Shown piece after piece: positions 36,193-44,069 of a stretch of DNA of 64,000 nucleotides. Made by a program: the position numbers and the translations under genes. The notes under the pieces are model-generated. The model saw nothing but the letters and a program-made list of their open reading frames with translations. It was not told where the DNA came from and did not search any database. Position 1 is the stretch's first letter; the number at the start of each line of letters is the position of its first letter. Source of the stretch: Streptomyces sp. Edi2 (lineage in GTDB: Bacteria > Actinomycetota > Actinomycetes > Streptomycetales > Streptomycetaceae); assembly GCF_040253635.1 (NCBI RefSeq), contig NZ_JBEJGX010000003.1, positions 8,643,501-8,707,500 on the forward strand. Direction: 5' to 3'.

Positions 36193-36555
36193 TCAGCTTC
36201 GGAGCATCTCGGCGAGGACCTCGGCTTCGCTGATCTCGGGCTGCTTGGTTGCGGTGAGTAGCGTCAAGGGCCCGTCCTTAGCGAGGTCGCGCAGGTGCGT
36301 CAGAGCGTCTGCGTGTTCGGGATCTTTGAGCTCGGTGCGGTAGCGACGGCTGAATTCCGCGAAACGCTCGGGGTCGTGGCTGTACCACTTGCGCAGCTCC
36401 GTGGAGGGGGCGACCTGTTTGCACCACTCGTCGAGGTGAGCCTTGTCCTTGGTCATCCCTCGGGGCCAGATGCGGTCGACCAGCACTCTCGCACCGTCAG
36501 TCTGCGCCGGAGCCTCGTAGACGCGGCGCACGTGCACCGTCCTGCTGCGACCCAT
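36193..36555 (-). CDS. DUF488 (YeaO-like) protein, copy 1 of the duplication
   Basis: The intact protein has 120 residues from ATG 36555 behind GAGGAGG. It reads TVHVRRVYEAPAQTDGARVL, VDRIWPRGMTKDKAHLDEWC, RKWYSHDPERFAEFSRRY and LTLLTATKQPEISEAEVLAE, the complete YeaO-type DUF488 pattern. It is the same length as the gene at 38107, lies exactly 1,914 bases from it, and by hand alignment matches it at about 92 of 120 residues. Function unknown; the family is often linked with stress genes. The VOC gene behind it on the minus strand is broken. Confidence 0.85.
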   Translation of the reverse strand: MGRSRTVHVRRVYEAPAQTDGARVLVDRIWPRGMTKDKAHLDEWCKQVAPSTELRKWYSHDPERFAEFSRRYRTELKDPEHADALTHLRDLAKDGPLTLLTATKQPEISEAEVLAEMLRS

Positions 36556-36599
36556 GGAAAAACCTCCTCGTGAGCTGGGTGCTCCGCTTCCCTTCGCGT

Positions 36600-36815
36600 C
36601 ACACGTATTAGCGAGAGATGATCTCGAGCCGCGCCACTTCGTCCGGTCCCGGATGGGACACCAGCACCGGCAGGCCGCTGGGATCCCGGCCCTCGATGAC
36701 GGTGAAGCCCCTCCCCGTGTCCAATGTCCACACGGGAGCAGGCTCTGAGCTCGCGCTCGCACCGCTGGACGTCGTCGGGCCGCCCGCCGTCCATGTGAAT
36801 GCGCGGAGGGCCTTT
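36600..36815 (-). pseudogene. VOC/glyoxalase-type gene remnant
   Basis: The last third of a VOC protein is readable: VIEGRDPSGLPVLVSHPGPD followed by EVARLEIISR and an in-frame stop. This matches the end of the intact gene at 38508 almost residue for residue. The N-terminal two thirds are missing, and the piece upstream is in another frame (GGPDDVQRCERELRACS). A deletion of about 290 bases relative to the second copy accounts for this. Confidence 0.8.
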
Positions 36816-36837
36816 CCGTCTTAGACCGCGACACGAG

Positions 36838-36900
36838 GCTTCTTTTTGCGGGTTGTGATCCTGGTTCCACGCTACCTGGCCCGCGTACGGCCCGCCGGGG
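36838..36900. repeat. Conserved spacer, copy B
   Basis: This is strongly similar to the complement of 8278-8340 (cores TTGCGGGTT, CCTGGTTCCACGC and GGCCCGCGTACGGCC) and weakly to 39025-39085. It sits between the VOC remnant and the membrane-protein tail, the same relative place as in the other copies. Confidence 0.5.
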
Positions 36901-36935
36901 CACGCAGTCGGCCCCTGAGCGGCGGCGGTGAGGTG

Positions 36936-37045
36936 TCAGCCCGGCCAGGTGAGAAACCCTCCCACGAGGGTGCCGTAAGCGAGGTGTGCGACGAGGGTGA
37001 CGGTCGGTGTGCCGGGTCCGTAGTTGAGCATGAGAAAGCCAGGTC
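36936..37045 (-). pseudogene. C-terminal tail of the small membrane protein, fused to other sequence
   Basis: The last 35 residues read GPGFLMLNYGPGTPTVTLVA and LAYGTLVGGFLTWPG, nearly identical to the C-terminus of the gene at 7754. Upstream, the open frame continues without a stop into a hydrogenase fragment, so a deletion joined two unrelated genes in frame. The fused ORF (36936-37232) is not expected to work. Confidence 0.8.
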
Positions 37046-37420
37046 CGCGGGAAGGTACGGGTATGGAACGCACGATCACTGTCTGCGGGCAGTCCTGCAG
37101 CGCTCGATGCGGCAATCGCGCGGTGGTGGTCCCGGATGCGATGGCGTAGAAGCCCGGTTCGGCGAGCGCGAGCAGTTCGGTGTCAATCCCGGCATCGGGG
37201 GAGTCGAAGCTGGCGACCCAGTGTACGGTCACCTCGGAGTCATCCCGGGCACGCTTGAGCCGTTCCGCCAGGGGCCGCAGTTCCGATGATGGTCGGCACG
37301 CGGTGGAGGCCGCCGATGCGGACGTTGATGGGGTGGATGGCGCGGCCGCCGAGCAGTAAAGCCGGAGCGCTGAGCGAGTTCACGGAGGCCGTCCGGCGGC
37401 GCACCGAGTTGCCAGTCAGG
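37046..37420 (-). pseudogene. Fragment of a [NiFe]-hydrogenase large subunit
   Basis: Two frames carry recognisable pieces. One gives SVNSLSAPALLLGGRAIHPI and NVRIGGLHRVPT; the next gives TVHWVASFDSPDAGIDTELL and LALAEPGFYAIASG. The GGRxxHPxNxRxGG block followed by a FD-PD segment is a mark of group 3-type hydrogenase large subunits. The nickel-binding CxxC motifs and both gene ends are missing, and at least one frameshift separates the pieces. Its 5' side meets the Crp-like gene at 37416, which in intact operons of this kind I would expect at the head. A large deletion probably removed the rest. Confidence 0.6.
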
Positions 37421-37874
37421 GCCTCGGCCCGCTGCCAGCCGGTCCGTACAGATCCAGCAGGCGGGTTCGGGTTGACTGAAGCCGGCTCCCCACCACCGTA
37501 GCGACACACCGTGTGATCGCCAGGCCCAGCACCGGATCCTCCTCGATCAGTGTGCGCACCGCCGCCGCGTCGAATTCCAATGCATGTACCGGGCCATGTG
37601 CCTCTGCCCCCAGCTGCCAGGTGTGCGGCGGGACCAGCCACGACCAACCGAGCAGTTCACCCTGGCCGATGGCGTCGACGGTGGCCGCCCGGCGGCCAGG
37701 GACACGCACGTCGAGAGCAACCAATCCGGTGAGGATGCTCCAGAACCGGTCGGCCCTGCTGCCCTCCTCGAAGATGCGGGTGCCTGCGGGGAAGGACCGG
37801 TCGGCCGCGAACTTCAGCAAGCGGTCGCGGTCTTCGGGCGAGAGCAGGCTCAGCAAATTCGTCGTGGTGGCCAT
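37416..37874 (-). CDS. Cyclic-nucleotide-binding-domain protein (Crp-like, no DNA-binding domain)
   Basis: The protein has 152 residues from ATG 37874 behind GGGAGGG. It contains one cNMP-binding domain: LLSLLSPEDRDRLLKFAADR, FPAGTRIFEEGSRADRFWSI, IGQGELLGWSWLVPPHTWQL and the phosphate-cassette-like region, then helix VLGLAITRCVATVVGSRLQS ending RTRLLDLYG. There is no helix-turn-helix, so it is not a Crp-type DNA binder as it stands. Such stand-alone domains occur at the head of actinobacterial group 3 hydrogenase operons, and a hydrogenase fragment follows here. With the operon destroyed its role is unclear. Confidence 0.78.
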   Translation of the reverse strand: MATTTNLLSLLSPEDRDRLLKFAADRSFPAGTRIFEEGSRADRFWSILTGLVALDVRVPGRRAATVDAIGQGELLGWSWLVPPHTWQLGAEAHGPVHALEFDAAAVRTLIEEDPVLGLAITRCVATVVGSRLQSTRTRLLDLYGPAGSGPRP

Positions 37875-38106
37875 GAGGGCCCTCCCGTCTCGGCGTCACT
37901 GTCTACGCGAAACTTTTTCCTGAGGAGCGGCGACAGGACTCGGTCCTACGGGGTCCCATCTCGTCAGGGGCCCTGGGTCCATGACGCCGTCGCGCTAACC
38001 GATGGAAGTGCAACCGTCGGCGTCTGCGGCTGTGCGTGTGTGGTGTTGGTTTCGTAGAGCCGCCGCTGGTGCCTGCCGCAAAAGTGGAGCTCGCTTCCCC
38101 GTGCTG

Positions 38107-38469
38107 TCAGCCCCGGAGCAGCTCGGCAAGCACTTCGGCTTTGCTGATCTCGGGAAACTTGGTTGCGGTGAGTAGTGTCAAGGTTCGCTCTTCGGCGAGG
38201 TCACGCAGATGCGCCAGCGCGTCTGCGCGTTCGGGATCTTGGAGCTCGGCCTGGTAACGGTGGCTGAACTCCGCGAAACAATCGGGGTTGCGGATGTACC
38301 ACTTCCGTAGCTCTGCGGAGGGTGCGACCTGCTTGCACCACTCGTCGAGGTGGGCATTCTTCTTCGTCATGCCCCGGGGCCAGAGGCGGTCGACCAGCAC
38401 TCTGGTGCCGTCGGTCTGCGCAGGTGCGTCGTAGACGCGGCGGATGTGCACGGTTCGCTTGCGCGCCAT
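38107..38469 (-). CDS. DUF488 (YeaO-like) protein, copy 2 of the duplication
   Basis: The intact protein has 120 residues from ATG 38469 with GAGGGGCC upstream. Motifs are TVHIRRVYDAPAQTDGTRVL, VDRLWPRGMTKKNAHLDEWC, FAEFSHRYQAELQDPERADA and LTLLTATKFPEISKAEVLAE. It is the paralogue of 36193 at an offset of 1,914 bases. It is followed 38 bases upstream on the minus strand by the intact VOC gene, with which it probably forms an operon. Function unknown. Confidence 0.85.
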   Translation of the reverse strand: MARKRTVHIRRVYDAPAQTDGTRVLVDRLWPRGMTKKNAHLDEWCKQVAPSAELRKWYIRNPDCFAEFSHRYQAELQDPERADALAHLRDLAEERTLTLLTATKFPEISKAEVLAELLRG

Positions 38470-38507
38470 GGAGGGGCCTCCTGGCTAGTACTCCGCTTCT
38501 TCCGGGA

Positions 38508-39005
38508 TCACACGTAGTAACGAGAGATGATCTCCAGACGCGCTACTTCGTCCGGTCCCGGATAAGCCACCAGGACCGGCAGGCCGCTGGGATCCCTGCC
38601 CTCGATGAGAGTGAAGCCCTCACCTTCCCTGATGTCGATGCGGTCGGATCGGGCTCTGAGCACGCGCTCGCACCGCTGGAAGTCGTCGGGACCGTCCGCC
38701 GTCCAGATCACGTACTGCGCGCCGACGTGGCCCGACGGGTGCAAAGCGCGCGAGCCCACGGCGCGCAGGTATACCTGGAAGCCGTTGTGACTCACTAGTA
38801 GCGCGGCAGTGGCGGTGCGTACGGTGACCTCCATTTTCAGCAGTTCCTGGTAGAAGGCCGCCGATGCGTCGTGGTCGTGGACGAACACCACGACCGAGGC
38901 TAGCCATGGTCCGCGCGCCTCCGGTCCGTCACCGGTCGGCTCCGAATTCGGCGGAAGCTGCGCAGGGCGCTGACCGGAGGACGCTGCTTCATGCGGGTAG
39001 GCCAT
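38508..39005 (-). CDS. VOC-family (glyoxalase/bleomycin-resistance-like) protein
   Basis: The protein has 165 residues from ATG 39005. After a flexible N-terminus (about 30 residues) comes one VOC-type unit: ASVVVFVHDHDASAAFYQEL, LLVSHNGFQVYLRAVGSRAL, QYVIWTADGPDDFQRCERVL and GFTLIEGRDPSGLPVLVAYP. The His and Glu positions expected for metal ligands are partly kept (VHDHD, IEGRDPSG). VOC proteins include glyoxalases, dioxygenases and drug-binding proteins; the role here cannot be told. It lies directly upstream of the DUF488 gene on the same strand. Confidence 0.75.
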   Translation of the reverse strand: MAYPHEAASSGQRPAQLPPNSEPTGDGPEARGPWLASVVVFVHDHDASAAFYQELLKMEVTVRTATAALLVSHNGFQVYLRAVGSRALHPSGHVGAQYVIWTADGPDDFQRCERVLRARSDRIDIREGEGFTLIEGRDPSGLPVLVAYPGPDEVARLEIISRYYV

Positions 39006-39024
39006 GAGGCCCCCTTCCGCCTTC

Positions 39025-39085
39025 GACCGCGATACGGGGCTTCTTTGGGTGGTTTCCTGGTCCGGTTTCCACGCTACCCGGGCCG
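39025..39085. repeat. Conserved spacer, copy C (diverged)
   Basis: This shares GGCTTCTTT and TTTCCACGCTACCCGGGCCG-like cores with 36838-36900 and the complement of 8278-8340. It lies between the VOC gene and the decayed membrane-protein gene. Confidence 0.4.
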
Positions 39086-39147
39086 TGTCCTGGCCGCTGG
39101 AACGTGCAGCCGGCCCCCGAGGGGCGCGGCTACGGATTCAGCCTGGC

Positions 39148-39625
39148 CATGCAAGGAACCCTCCGACGATGGTGCCGTAGGGAGGTGTGCGGTGAGCGTG
39201 ACGGCGGGTGCGCCGGGCCCGTAGTTGAGCTTGAGGAATCCGGGTGGTTAGAGCAGCGCGACATGGGGGCGCTGGTTACGGGGTGGCGCATGCGCGGTTG
39301 GACGAGCGGCAGCAGAATGTTGATGTGCGCGGTGGTGGCGAACAGGCCGTGGATGAGGCCGAACACAGCCAGTCACCAGCTGCTGTATCCGATGGCGACG
39401 AAGACCCGTAGTAGAGCAGCGCGAAGATCAGGCAGTTGATGAAGTGTGCACGTGACCGAGGGCGTTGGTGCGGGCCCGGCCGCTGGAAGGCGATCCAGAG
39501 CAGGAACAGCAGATCGATGCGGGTGAGGCTTAGGGCATTGGCCGCGCGCAGGCTGGTGGCCAGTACCAGGGTGCAGACAAGCCCGCCTGGCAGTGCGGCC
39601 CAGATGCTCACCGTGTGGCCTGGCC
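39148..39625 (-). pseudogene. Small membrane protein gene, multiply frameshifted
   Basis: Pieces of the protein encoded intact at 7754 are found in three frames: SIWAALPGGLVCTLVLATSL and RAANALSLTRIDLLFLLWIA; then AHFINCLIFALLYYG; then VFGLIHGLFATTAHINILLP with LVQPRM. At least three indels are needed. The order and spacing follow the intact gene, and its 5' end overlaps a GH15 remnant as in the intact pair. Confidence 0.85.
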
Positions 39626-39850
39626 GATCGCGCAGGCGGCGCCTATCAGGGCGACGTGGGACAGGCCCTGGGGCAGATTGCCAGGAAGTCGCCGGTGGCG
39701 GGGTCGATCTCCTCGCTGTAGAGGCCGACGCCATCGGCGAGAGGTATAAGTTGGCCCATGAGGTGTCGGCTTCGTCCGCGCGGCCGGTCCGGGCGAGGGC
39801 TTCGAGCCAGAAGGAGCAAGCGTGGAAGGCGCCCTCGCGGGCGAGCAGAT
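39626..39850 (-). pseudogene. C-terminal remnant of a GH15 gene
   Basis: Across two frames one reads REGAFHACSFWLEALARTGR, then GVGLYSEEIDPATGDFL, then NLPQGLSHVALIGAACAIGQ, matching the last 75 residues of the GH15 protein at 5943. The rest of the gene is absent. On its 5' side it abuts a CBS-domain remnant. Confidence 0.85.
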
Positions 39851-39858
39851 CCTACTCG

Positions 39859-39984
39859 CTACCAGCCGACCGCCGCGCGGGCGGTGACCAGGACCGGCAC
39901 GGCGCTGATTCGCTTTCCGCGCAACCCTGCGGCGATGTCGGCCACGGTGACCACCCGAGTGGTCATGATCTCTTTGACCTTCAC
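39859..39984 (-). pseudogene. N-terminal remnant of a CBS-domain gene
   Basis: A 41-residue frame starts with GTG at 39984 behind GGAAAGGAA and reads KVKEIMTTRVVTVADIAAGL then RGKRISAVPVLVTARAAVGW. The KEIMTTRVVTV start and RISAVPV strand are typical of CBS-pair proteins in Streptomyces stress clusters, but the part between them is shortened and the remaining domain is lost at the junction with the GH15 remnant. Confidence 0.65.
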
Positions 39985-40335
39985 CGTGTTCCTTTCCGGG
40001 TAAGGTGCAACGGCCGGTCCGCTCGACTGCAATGGGGCGTTTCACCGCGGTTGGACTCCCAGGACGGAGAGCACTCGCGGACCATCTGGTGCATGAAGCC
40101 CCACTCGTTGTCGTACCAGCTCATGATCTTCACCAGAGTGCCATCCACGACCCGGGTCATTGCCGCATCGACGATGGAGGCCCGGGAGTCACCGATGATG
40201 TCACTGGAGACAATCGGCTCGTCCGAGACGCCGAGGATGCCGCGGTAGCGGTCGGTGGTCGTCTCCTCCCGGAAGAGGTCGTTTATTTCCTCGGGGGACG
40301 TCGGGCGGGCGGTGACGAGCACAATGTCGACGATC
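39981..40335 (-). pseudogene. C-terminal fragment of glyceraldehyde-3-phosphate dehydrogenase
   Basis: The frame reads TSPEEINDLFREET, RYRGILGVSDEPIVSSDIIG, SRASIVDAAMTRVVDGTLVK and IMSWYDNEWGFMHQMV, the last quarter of GAPDH. The active-site Cys and the NAD domain are absent, and the tail after the normal end is unrelated. On the other side it meets a plus-strand antiporter fragment at about 40335 without any spacer, so a deletion or inversion joined the two. Confidence 0.85.
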
Positions 40336-40558
40336 TTGGTCGTCCCGGGCCTCACGCTCCTCATCGCCGGCGTCGCTCAGGAACTCCAAGTCTCCGCGGC
40401 CGTCGGCGCCTTCCTCGTCGGCATCGCCCTGTCCGGAGAGGTAGCCGAAGGCGCCAGCGCCGCTCACCCCCTCCGCGACCTGTTCGCCGCCATCTTCTTC
40501 GTCTTCTTCGTCTTCTTCAGCCTGAGCACCGACCCCGCGGAGATCCCGCCCGCCCTAG
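40336..40558 (+). pseudogene. Fragment of a CPA2-type cation/proton antiporter, cut by an IS
   Basis: The frame reads GLTLLIAGVAQELQVSAAVG, AFLVGIALSGEVAEGASAAH and LRDLFAAIFFVFFVFFSLST, ending DPAEIPPAL at the insertion point. These are the late membrane helices of KefB-type antiporters. FFVFFVFF looks like a nine-base tandem duplication (GTCTTCTTC twice). Both the 5' part and the 3' part are missing. Confidence 0.75.
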
Positions 40559-41427
40559 GAGTTGTCTTCAAATGTCACGCCCACATCAGCAGGGCTGCGA
40601 GGGTGATGGCGGCTTGGTAGGACTCGGCGGTCTTGTCGTAGCGGGTGGCGATGCCGCGCCACTGCTTCAAGCGGTTGAAGCAGCGTTCGACCACGTTGCG
40701 CCGTTTGTAGAGGTGCTTGTCGAAGGCCGGCGGGCGTCCGCCGCGGCTGCCGCGCCGGAGCCGGTTGCGGATCTGGTCGGTCCGTTCGGGGATGGTGTGG
40801 CCGATGCCCCGTCGCCGCAGCCAGGTCCGGATGGCCTTGGAGCTGTAGCCCTTGTCGCCCAGCACGTGGGCGGGCCTGACCCGTGGCCGTCCCGGGCCGA
40901 CCCGGGGCACCCGAATCGTGTCCATCACGGCGGTGAACTGGGTGCAGTCGTTGGTGTTCCCGCCTGTGACGGTGAAGGCGAGCGGGCGGCCGGTGGCGTC
41001 GCAGGCGAGGTGAATCTTGCTGGTCAGACCGCCTCGGGAGCGTCCGAGTGCGGGGACGCGCAGCCCCCTTTTCGGGCCCCGGCGGCGTGCTGGTGAGTGG
41101 AAACCAGCCAGTCGATGTCCCCGGCCGCGTCAGCGGCCGCCTGGGCGGCCCGGAGCATCCGCTCGAAGGTGCCGTCCAGAGCCCACCGGCGGAAGCGGGT
41201 ATGCAGCGTGGCCCACGGGCCGTACCGCTCGGGCACGTCCCGCCAAGCAGTCCCGGTGCGGAACTTCCACACGATCCCGTTGAGTATCGTGCGGTCGTCC
41301 AGCCACTTCCGCCCCCGCAGCGACTCGGGCAGCAGCGGCCGGACGAACTCCCATTCAGCGTCCGACAGTTCATGGCGACGTATCACCCGACCATGATCCA
41401 CCACGCGAGATCATTTGAAGACACCGC
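40559..41427 (-). mobile_element. IS5-family (IS427-type) element with CTAG target duplication
   Basis: The 869-base element is bounded by imperfect inverted repeats (GAGTTGTCTTCAAATG and GCGGTGTCTTCAAATG) and flanked by CTAG at 40555-40558 and 41428-41431. Two overlapping frames encode the transposase. OrfA (41404-41024) reads HELSDAEWEFVRPLLPESLR and NGIVWKFRTGTAWRDVPERY. OrfB (from about 41050 to 40575) reads SRGGLTSKIHLACDATGRPL, HVLGDKGYSSKAIRTWLRRR and RRNVVERCFNRLKQWRGIAT, with the catalytic Asp and Glu. Fusion needs a frameshift near 41040, as is usual in this group. It looks complete and recent. Confidence 0.93.
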
Positions 41428-41432
41428 CTAGC

Positions 41433-41815
41433 ACCCGCTCGTCCTGCTCGCTCCCCGCAGCCTGCGTCATCCCGCGCTTCTCCCGCCTTCGTGTCCTGGC
41501 CGCCGCCGTTGTTTGCCGTGCCCGATGGCGCGCGGCGGCGGGCTCACCGTACGCGGCACAGGGGCGGAGATCGGTGAACTCGCCCTGCAGCATGCGGCGG
41601 ACTCGCCGGCGCGCCACCGCGGCGGTCCGGTAAGGGCGGGCGGCGTCCAGCAGGGTGTGGAGTCGGGAGGCCACGAGCGTGGAGTCGACGCGGGTGGGTC
41701 GTCCAGCGCCTGGTGGGCCGCGGCGGCGCCCTGCTCGGGCTCGCCCTCGGTGAACAGTGCGGCGGCCAGTCCGATCCGGTCCATGCCTTCACCCGGCCGG
41801 AGCCGAGGCCCGCAA
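41433..41815 (-). pseudogene. C-terminal remnant of a regulator with TPR-like repeats
   Basis: Two frames join as DRIGLAAALFTEGEPEQGAA, AAHQALDDP, then DSTLVASRLHTLLDAARPYR. This pattern (helical repeat, then DS-x-x-V-x-x-RL) is common at the C-termini of Streptomyces XRE-type regulators with TPR repeats. One frameshift separates the parts, and no DNA-binding domain remains. Confidence 0.45.
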
Positions 41816-41818
41816 CGC

Positions 41819-43066
41819 TCACTTGGTGGCGGGTCCGGCGTGCTCGTCGGGTTCTGTGTCCTGCTCCGTCGATGTCGGTGGGGTCCCTGTGCTGTCTGGC
41901 TCGCTATCAGCCTTGGTGCCTTCCTCGGCTGCTGGGGCGCGGTCGTCGAGGGTGATGGTGACCGGCTCACCGCCAGGCCTGAGGCCGGTCAGGCTCTTCT
42001 CGATCCGCTCGTACAAGGTGGCGGCGAGTTCACGGTCGCCGTCGCCGTCGGCGGCGGTGCGCTTGAGGGAGTGCAAGCTGATCAGCAGGGCGATCAGGGA
42101 GCGGCCGGACAGTGCGGCGCGGATGCGCTCGTCCCCCTCGGCGGCGACCTGCGGCGGTACACGGAAGTGCGGGTGCCGGCCGGCGTGGGCGCTGATGAAC
42201 TCCCAGATGTCGCGGTGGCACAGCAGGTTTGCGGAGGAGGCGCGGGCTGCCGTCTTGAGCAGAGCGCTGTGTTCCTCGTTCTCTTCGGCGGCCGTGGTGG
42301 CGTCGGGCTGGGGCAGCAGCTTTTCCACGGTGATGCGCAGATCCGCGAGCTCCTGCTGCACGGAGGCGATCGAGACCCGCGTTTCCTCCTGGGCGGTGCT
42401 GATCTCCGCCTTGATCTCAACGACCGCTTCGAGCAGCCCGGCCGGTGCGCTCTGCTGGTCGCCGACTGGCCCGTCGCTGTGGCTGTCGGGGGCGGTGAGC
42501 AAGGCGAGCACGGGAGCGAGTTCCTCGGTGAAGATCTCGCGGACGGCCTGGCGGACCTCGCCAACCGACATTTCCGGAGCGGGCGGGGCCTCCTGGTCGG
42601 TGGTGCGCTGCGCCGGGATCGCTGTGTGGAGGGCCGCTTCTTCCGCGGGCTCGTCGGTCTCGGTGACGGTGGTGACCGGCGAGGCCTGGAGGCCGTTGCG
42701 GTCTTCCTGGGTTCGGGGCGCCTCCTGGAGGAGAGGTGCGGGGGCCGGCGGGGCGAGGCCCGCGAGCACGTCACGGACCTCCCGCAGTTCGGTGCGCAGC
42801 TGGGCGACGGCCTCGTGGACGGCGTTGTTGAGTGTGTCCCCGCTGGAGTTCAGCTTGTTGTGGACGTCGCGGAAGTTCGCGCGCATCCGGCTGAGCTCGT
42901 CCACGACCTCCTGGGTCGTCTTGTCATGGGCGGCCTGGCCAGCTGACTCCAGCTTCTCCACGCTCTTGTCGAGCGCGTCCCGGAGATTCTTGTCCGTGTG
43001 CATGACGGCGGTGTGGAGCATCGTCAGTGTGTTGGTGAGGTCCGGGTTCGGCTGGCGTGCCATCAT
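41819..43066 (-). CDS. Coiled-coil hypothetical protein
   Basis: About 415 residues from ATG 43066 (or 43063); the frame stays open upstream, and ATG 43174 is an alternative. The N-terminal 120 residues are strongly heptad-patterned (DKNLRDALDKSVEKLESAGQ, VVDELSRMRANFRDVHNKLN, VAQLRTELREVRDVLAGLAP). A Pro/Glu-rich linker leads to a second helical part (EIKAEISTAQEETRVSIASV). A compact block SSANLLCHRDIWEFISAHAG follows, and an acidic Pro/Thr tail. No enzyme motif, membrane segment or signal peptide is present. Similar proteins exist in Streptomyces as hypotheticals. It has no clear partner. Confidence 0.65.
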   Translation of the reverse strand: MMARQPNPDLTNTLTMLHTAVMHTDKNLRDALDKSVEKLESAGQAAHDKTTQEVVDELSRMRANFRDVHNKLNSSGDTLNNAVHEAVAQLRTELREVRDVLAGLAPPAPAPLLQEAPRTQEDRNGLQASPVTTVTETDEPAEEAALHTAIPAQRTTDQEAPPAPEMSVGEVRQAVREIFTEELAPVLALLTAPDSHSDGPVGDQQSAPAGLLEAVVEIKAEISTAQEETRVSIASVQQELADLRITVEKLLPQPDATTAAEENEEHSALLKTAARASSANLLCHRDIWEFISAHAGRHPHFRVPPQVAAEGDERIRAALSGRSLIALLISLHSLKRTAADGDGDRELAATLYERIEKSLTGLRPGGEPVTITLDDRAPAAEEGTKADSEPDSTGTPPTSTEQDTEPDEHAGPATK

Positions 43067-43601
43067 CCCCCATTTCGTCGCGGTGAGTAGTTGGTCGAGT
43101 TCACTGCGTATGCTGCCCGGGGTGGAGCTTCCCGCGGGGCGGATCGGGTCAACTGGCTTGAGATCGACCGTCATCCAGGCTGAAACCGACCCAGCCAGGT
43201 CTCGTGCCCAGCCCTTGTGGGGATCTGCCGCCGACCACGAGCGGCACCGCGCCCAAGCCGAGGGCTCTGTGCCCCACCGGTCGACCGGGGCACCCACGAG
43301 ACGGCAGACTTGCAGCAGACTGACGGCGACCAGGCATGTGTCGGCCCTGTGCCCGCCGGACGCCCCGGGAGTGGGAGACGGGGCACAGGGCCGCCGGCCA
43401 GTGACGGTGGCCGGCGACGGGCACGGAACGGATCGCACCCGCTGTGAGGGTCGCTCCTGCGGGGCGGGGTCTGGGGGTGCCACGCCCGCAGGTCAGGCAG
43501 GTGGGGCAGTTCGGGCGTGCCGGTGTGGTGCGGGCGGCATTCCGGGAACTCGTGGTGCGTCAGCCGGAGAGGTCGGCTGCCGGGCGGAAAGGCGGTGCGC
43601 C
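43067..43601. other. Intergenic region with an inverted repeat
   Basis: This spacer between divergent genes holds the inverted repeat GTGCCCC...GGGGCAC at about 43272-43296 and another (GGCCGCCGGCC / GGTGGCCGGC) at about 43390-43418. No ORF here has start signals. Part may encode a longer N-terminus of the coiled-coil protein. Confidence 0.4.
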
Positions 43602-44069
43602 GTGGGGCACAGCGGTGATGTGGTGGCGGAGCTGATCGCTGACCACCGTGAGGTCGCGGAACTCTTCACACGGTTCGACCAGGCACCCTTGGGCAGTGAG
43701 GACCGCAAGCGGCTGGTGGATGCCCTGACGATCGAGCTGGTGCGGCACTTCGTCGCTGAGGAGACGTCCCTCTACCCCGCGATGCGCAAGCACCTCGACG
43801 GCGGCCACACCCTGGCGGACAAGGAGCTCGCCGAGCACGCCCGCATCAAGTGCCTGCTCAATGACCTCCAGCAGCGCGGTGCGCTGGACGAGGACTTCGA
43901 GTATCTGGTGCGCAGGCTGCGCACCGAGGTGACTGCGCATGTCGATGAAGAGGAGAACAACCTCTTCCTCCAGATGCGCAGCAACGTCGACGCCGCCGTC
44001 CTGCTGGAACTGGGGGACAAGATCCGCCGCTCGAAGAAGACCGCCCCCACCCGCCCGCACTCGGGGTGA
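43602..44069 (+). CDS. Hemerythrin HHE-domain protein
   Basis: The protein has 155 residues from GTG 43602 with AAAGGCGG upstream. The four-helix bundle ligands are in order: DVVAELIADHREVAELFTRF, VRHFVAEETSLYPAMRKHLD, HARIKCLLNDLQQRG and VTAHVDEEENNLFLQMRSNV. His and Glu spacing fits a diiron site. Bacterial HHE proteins bind O2, NO or take part in oxidative and nitrosative stress. It is a single-domain member and no partner is adjacent. Confidence 0.9.
   Translation: MGHSGDVVAELIADHREVAELFTRFDQAPLGSEDRKRLVDALTIELVRHFVAEETSLYPAMRKHLDGGHTLADKELAEHARIKCLLNDLQQRGALDEDFEYLVRRLRTEVTAHVDEEENNLFLQMRSNVDAAVLLELGDKIRRSKKTAPTRPHSG

Noticed and set aside
36366..36570. Plus-strand frame across the DUF488 gene
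   Set aside because: It is antisense to an intact DUF488 gene.
37416..37874. Calling the Crp-like gene a transcription factor
   Set aside because: The protein ends after the nucleotide-binding domain; no helix-turn-helix is encoded in any frame behind it.
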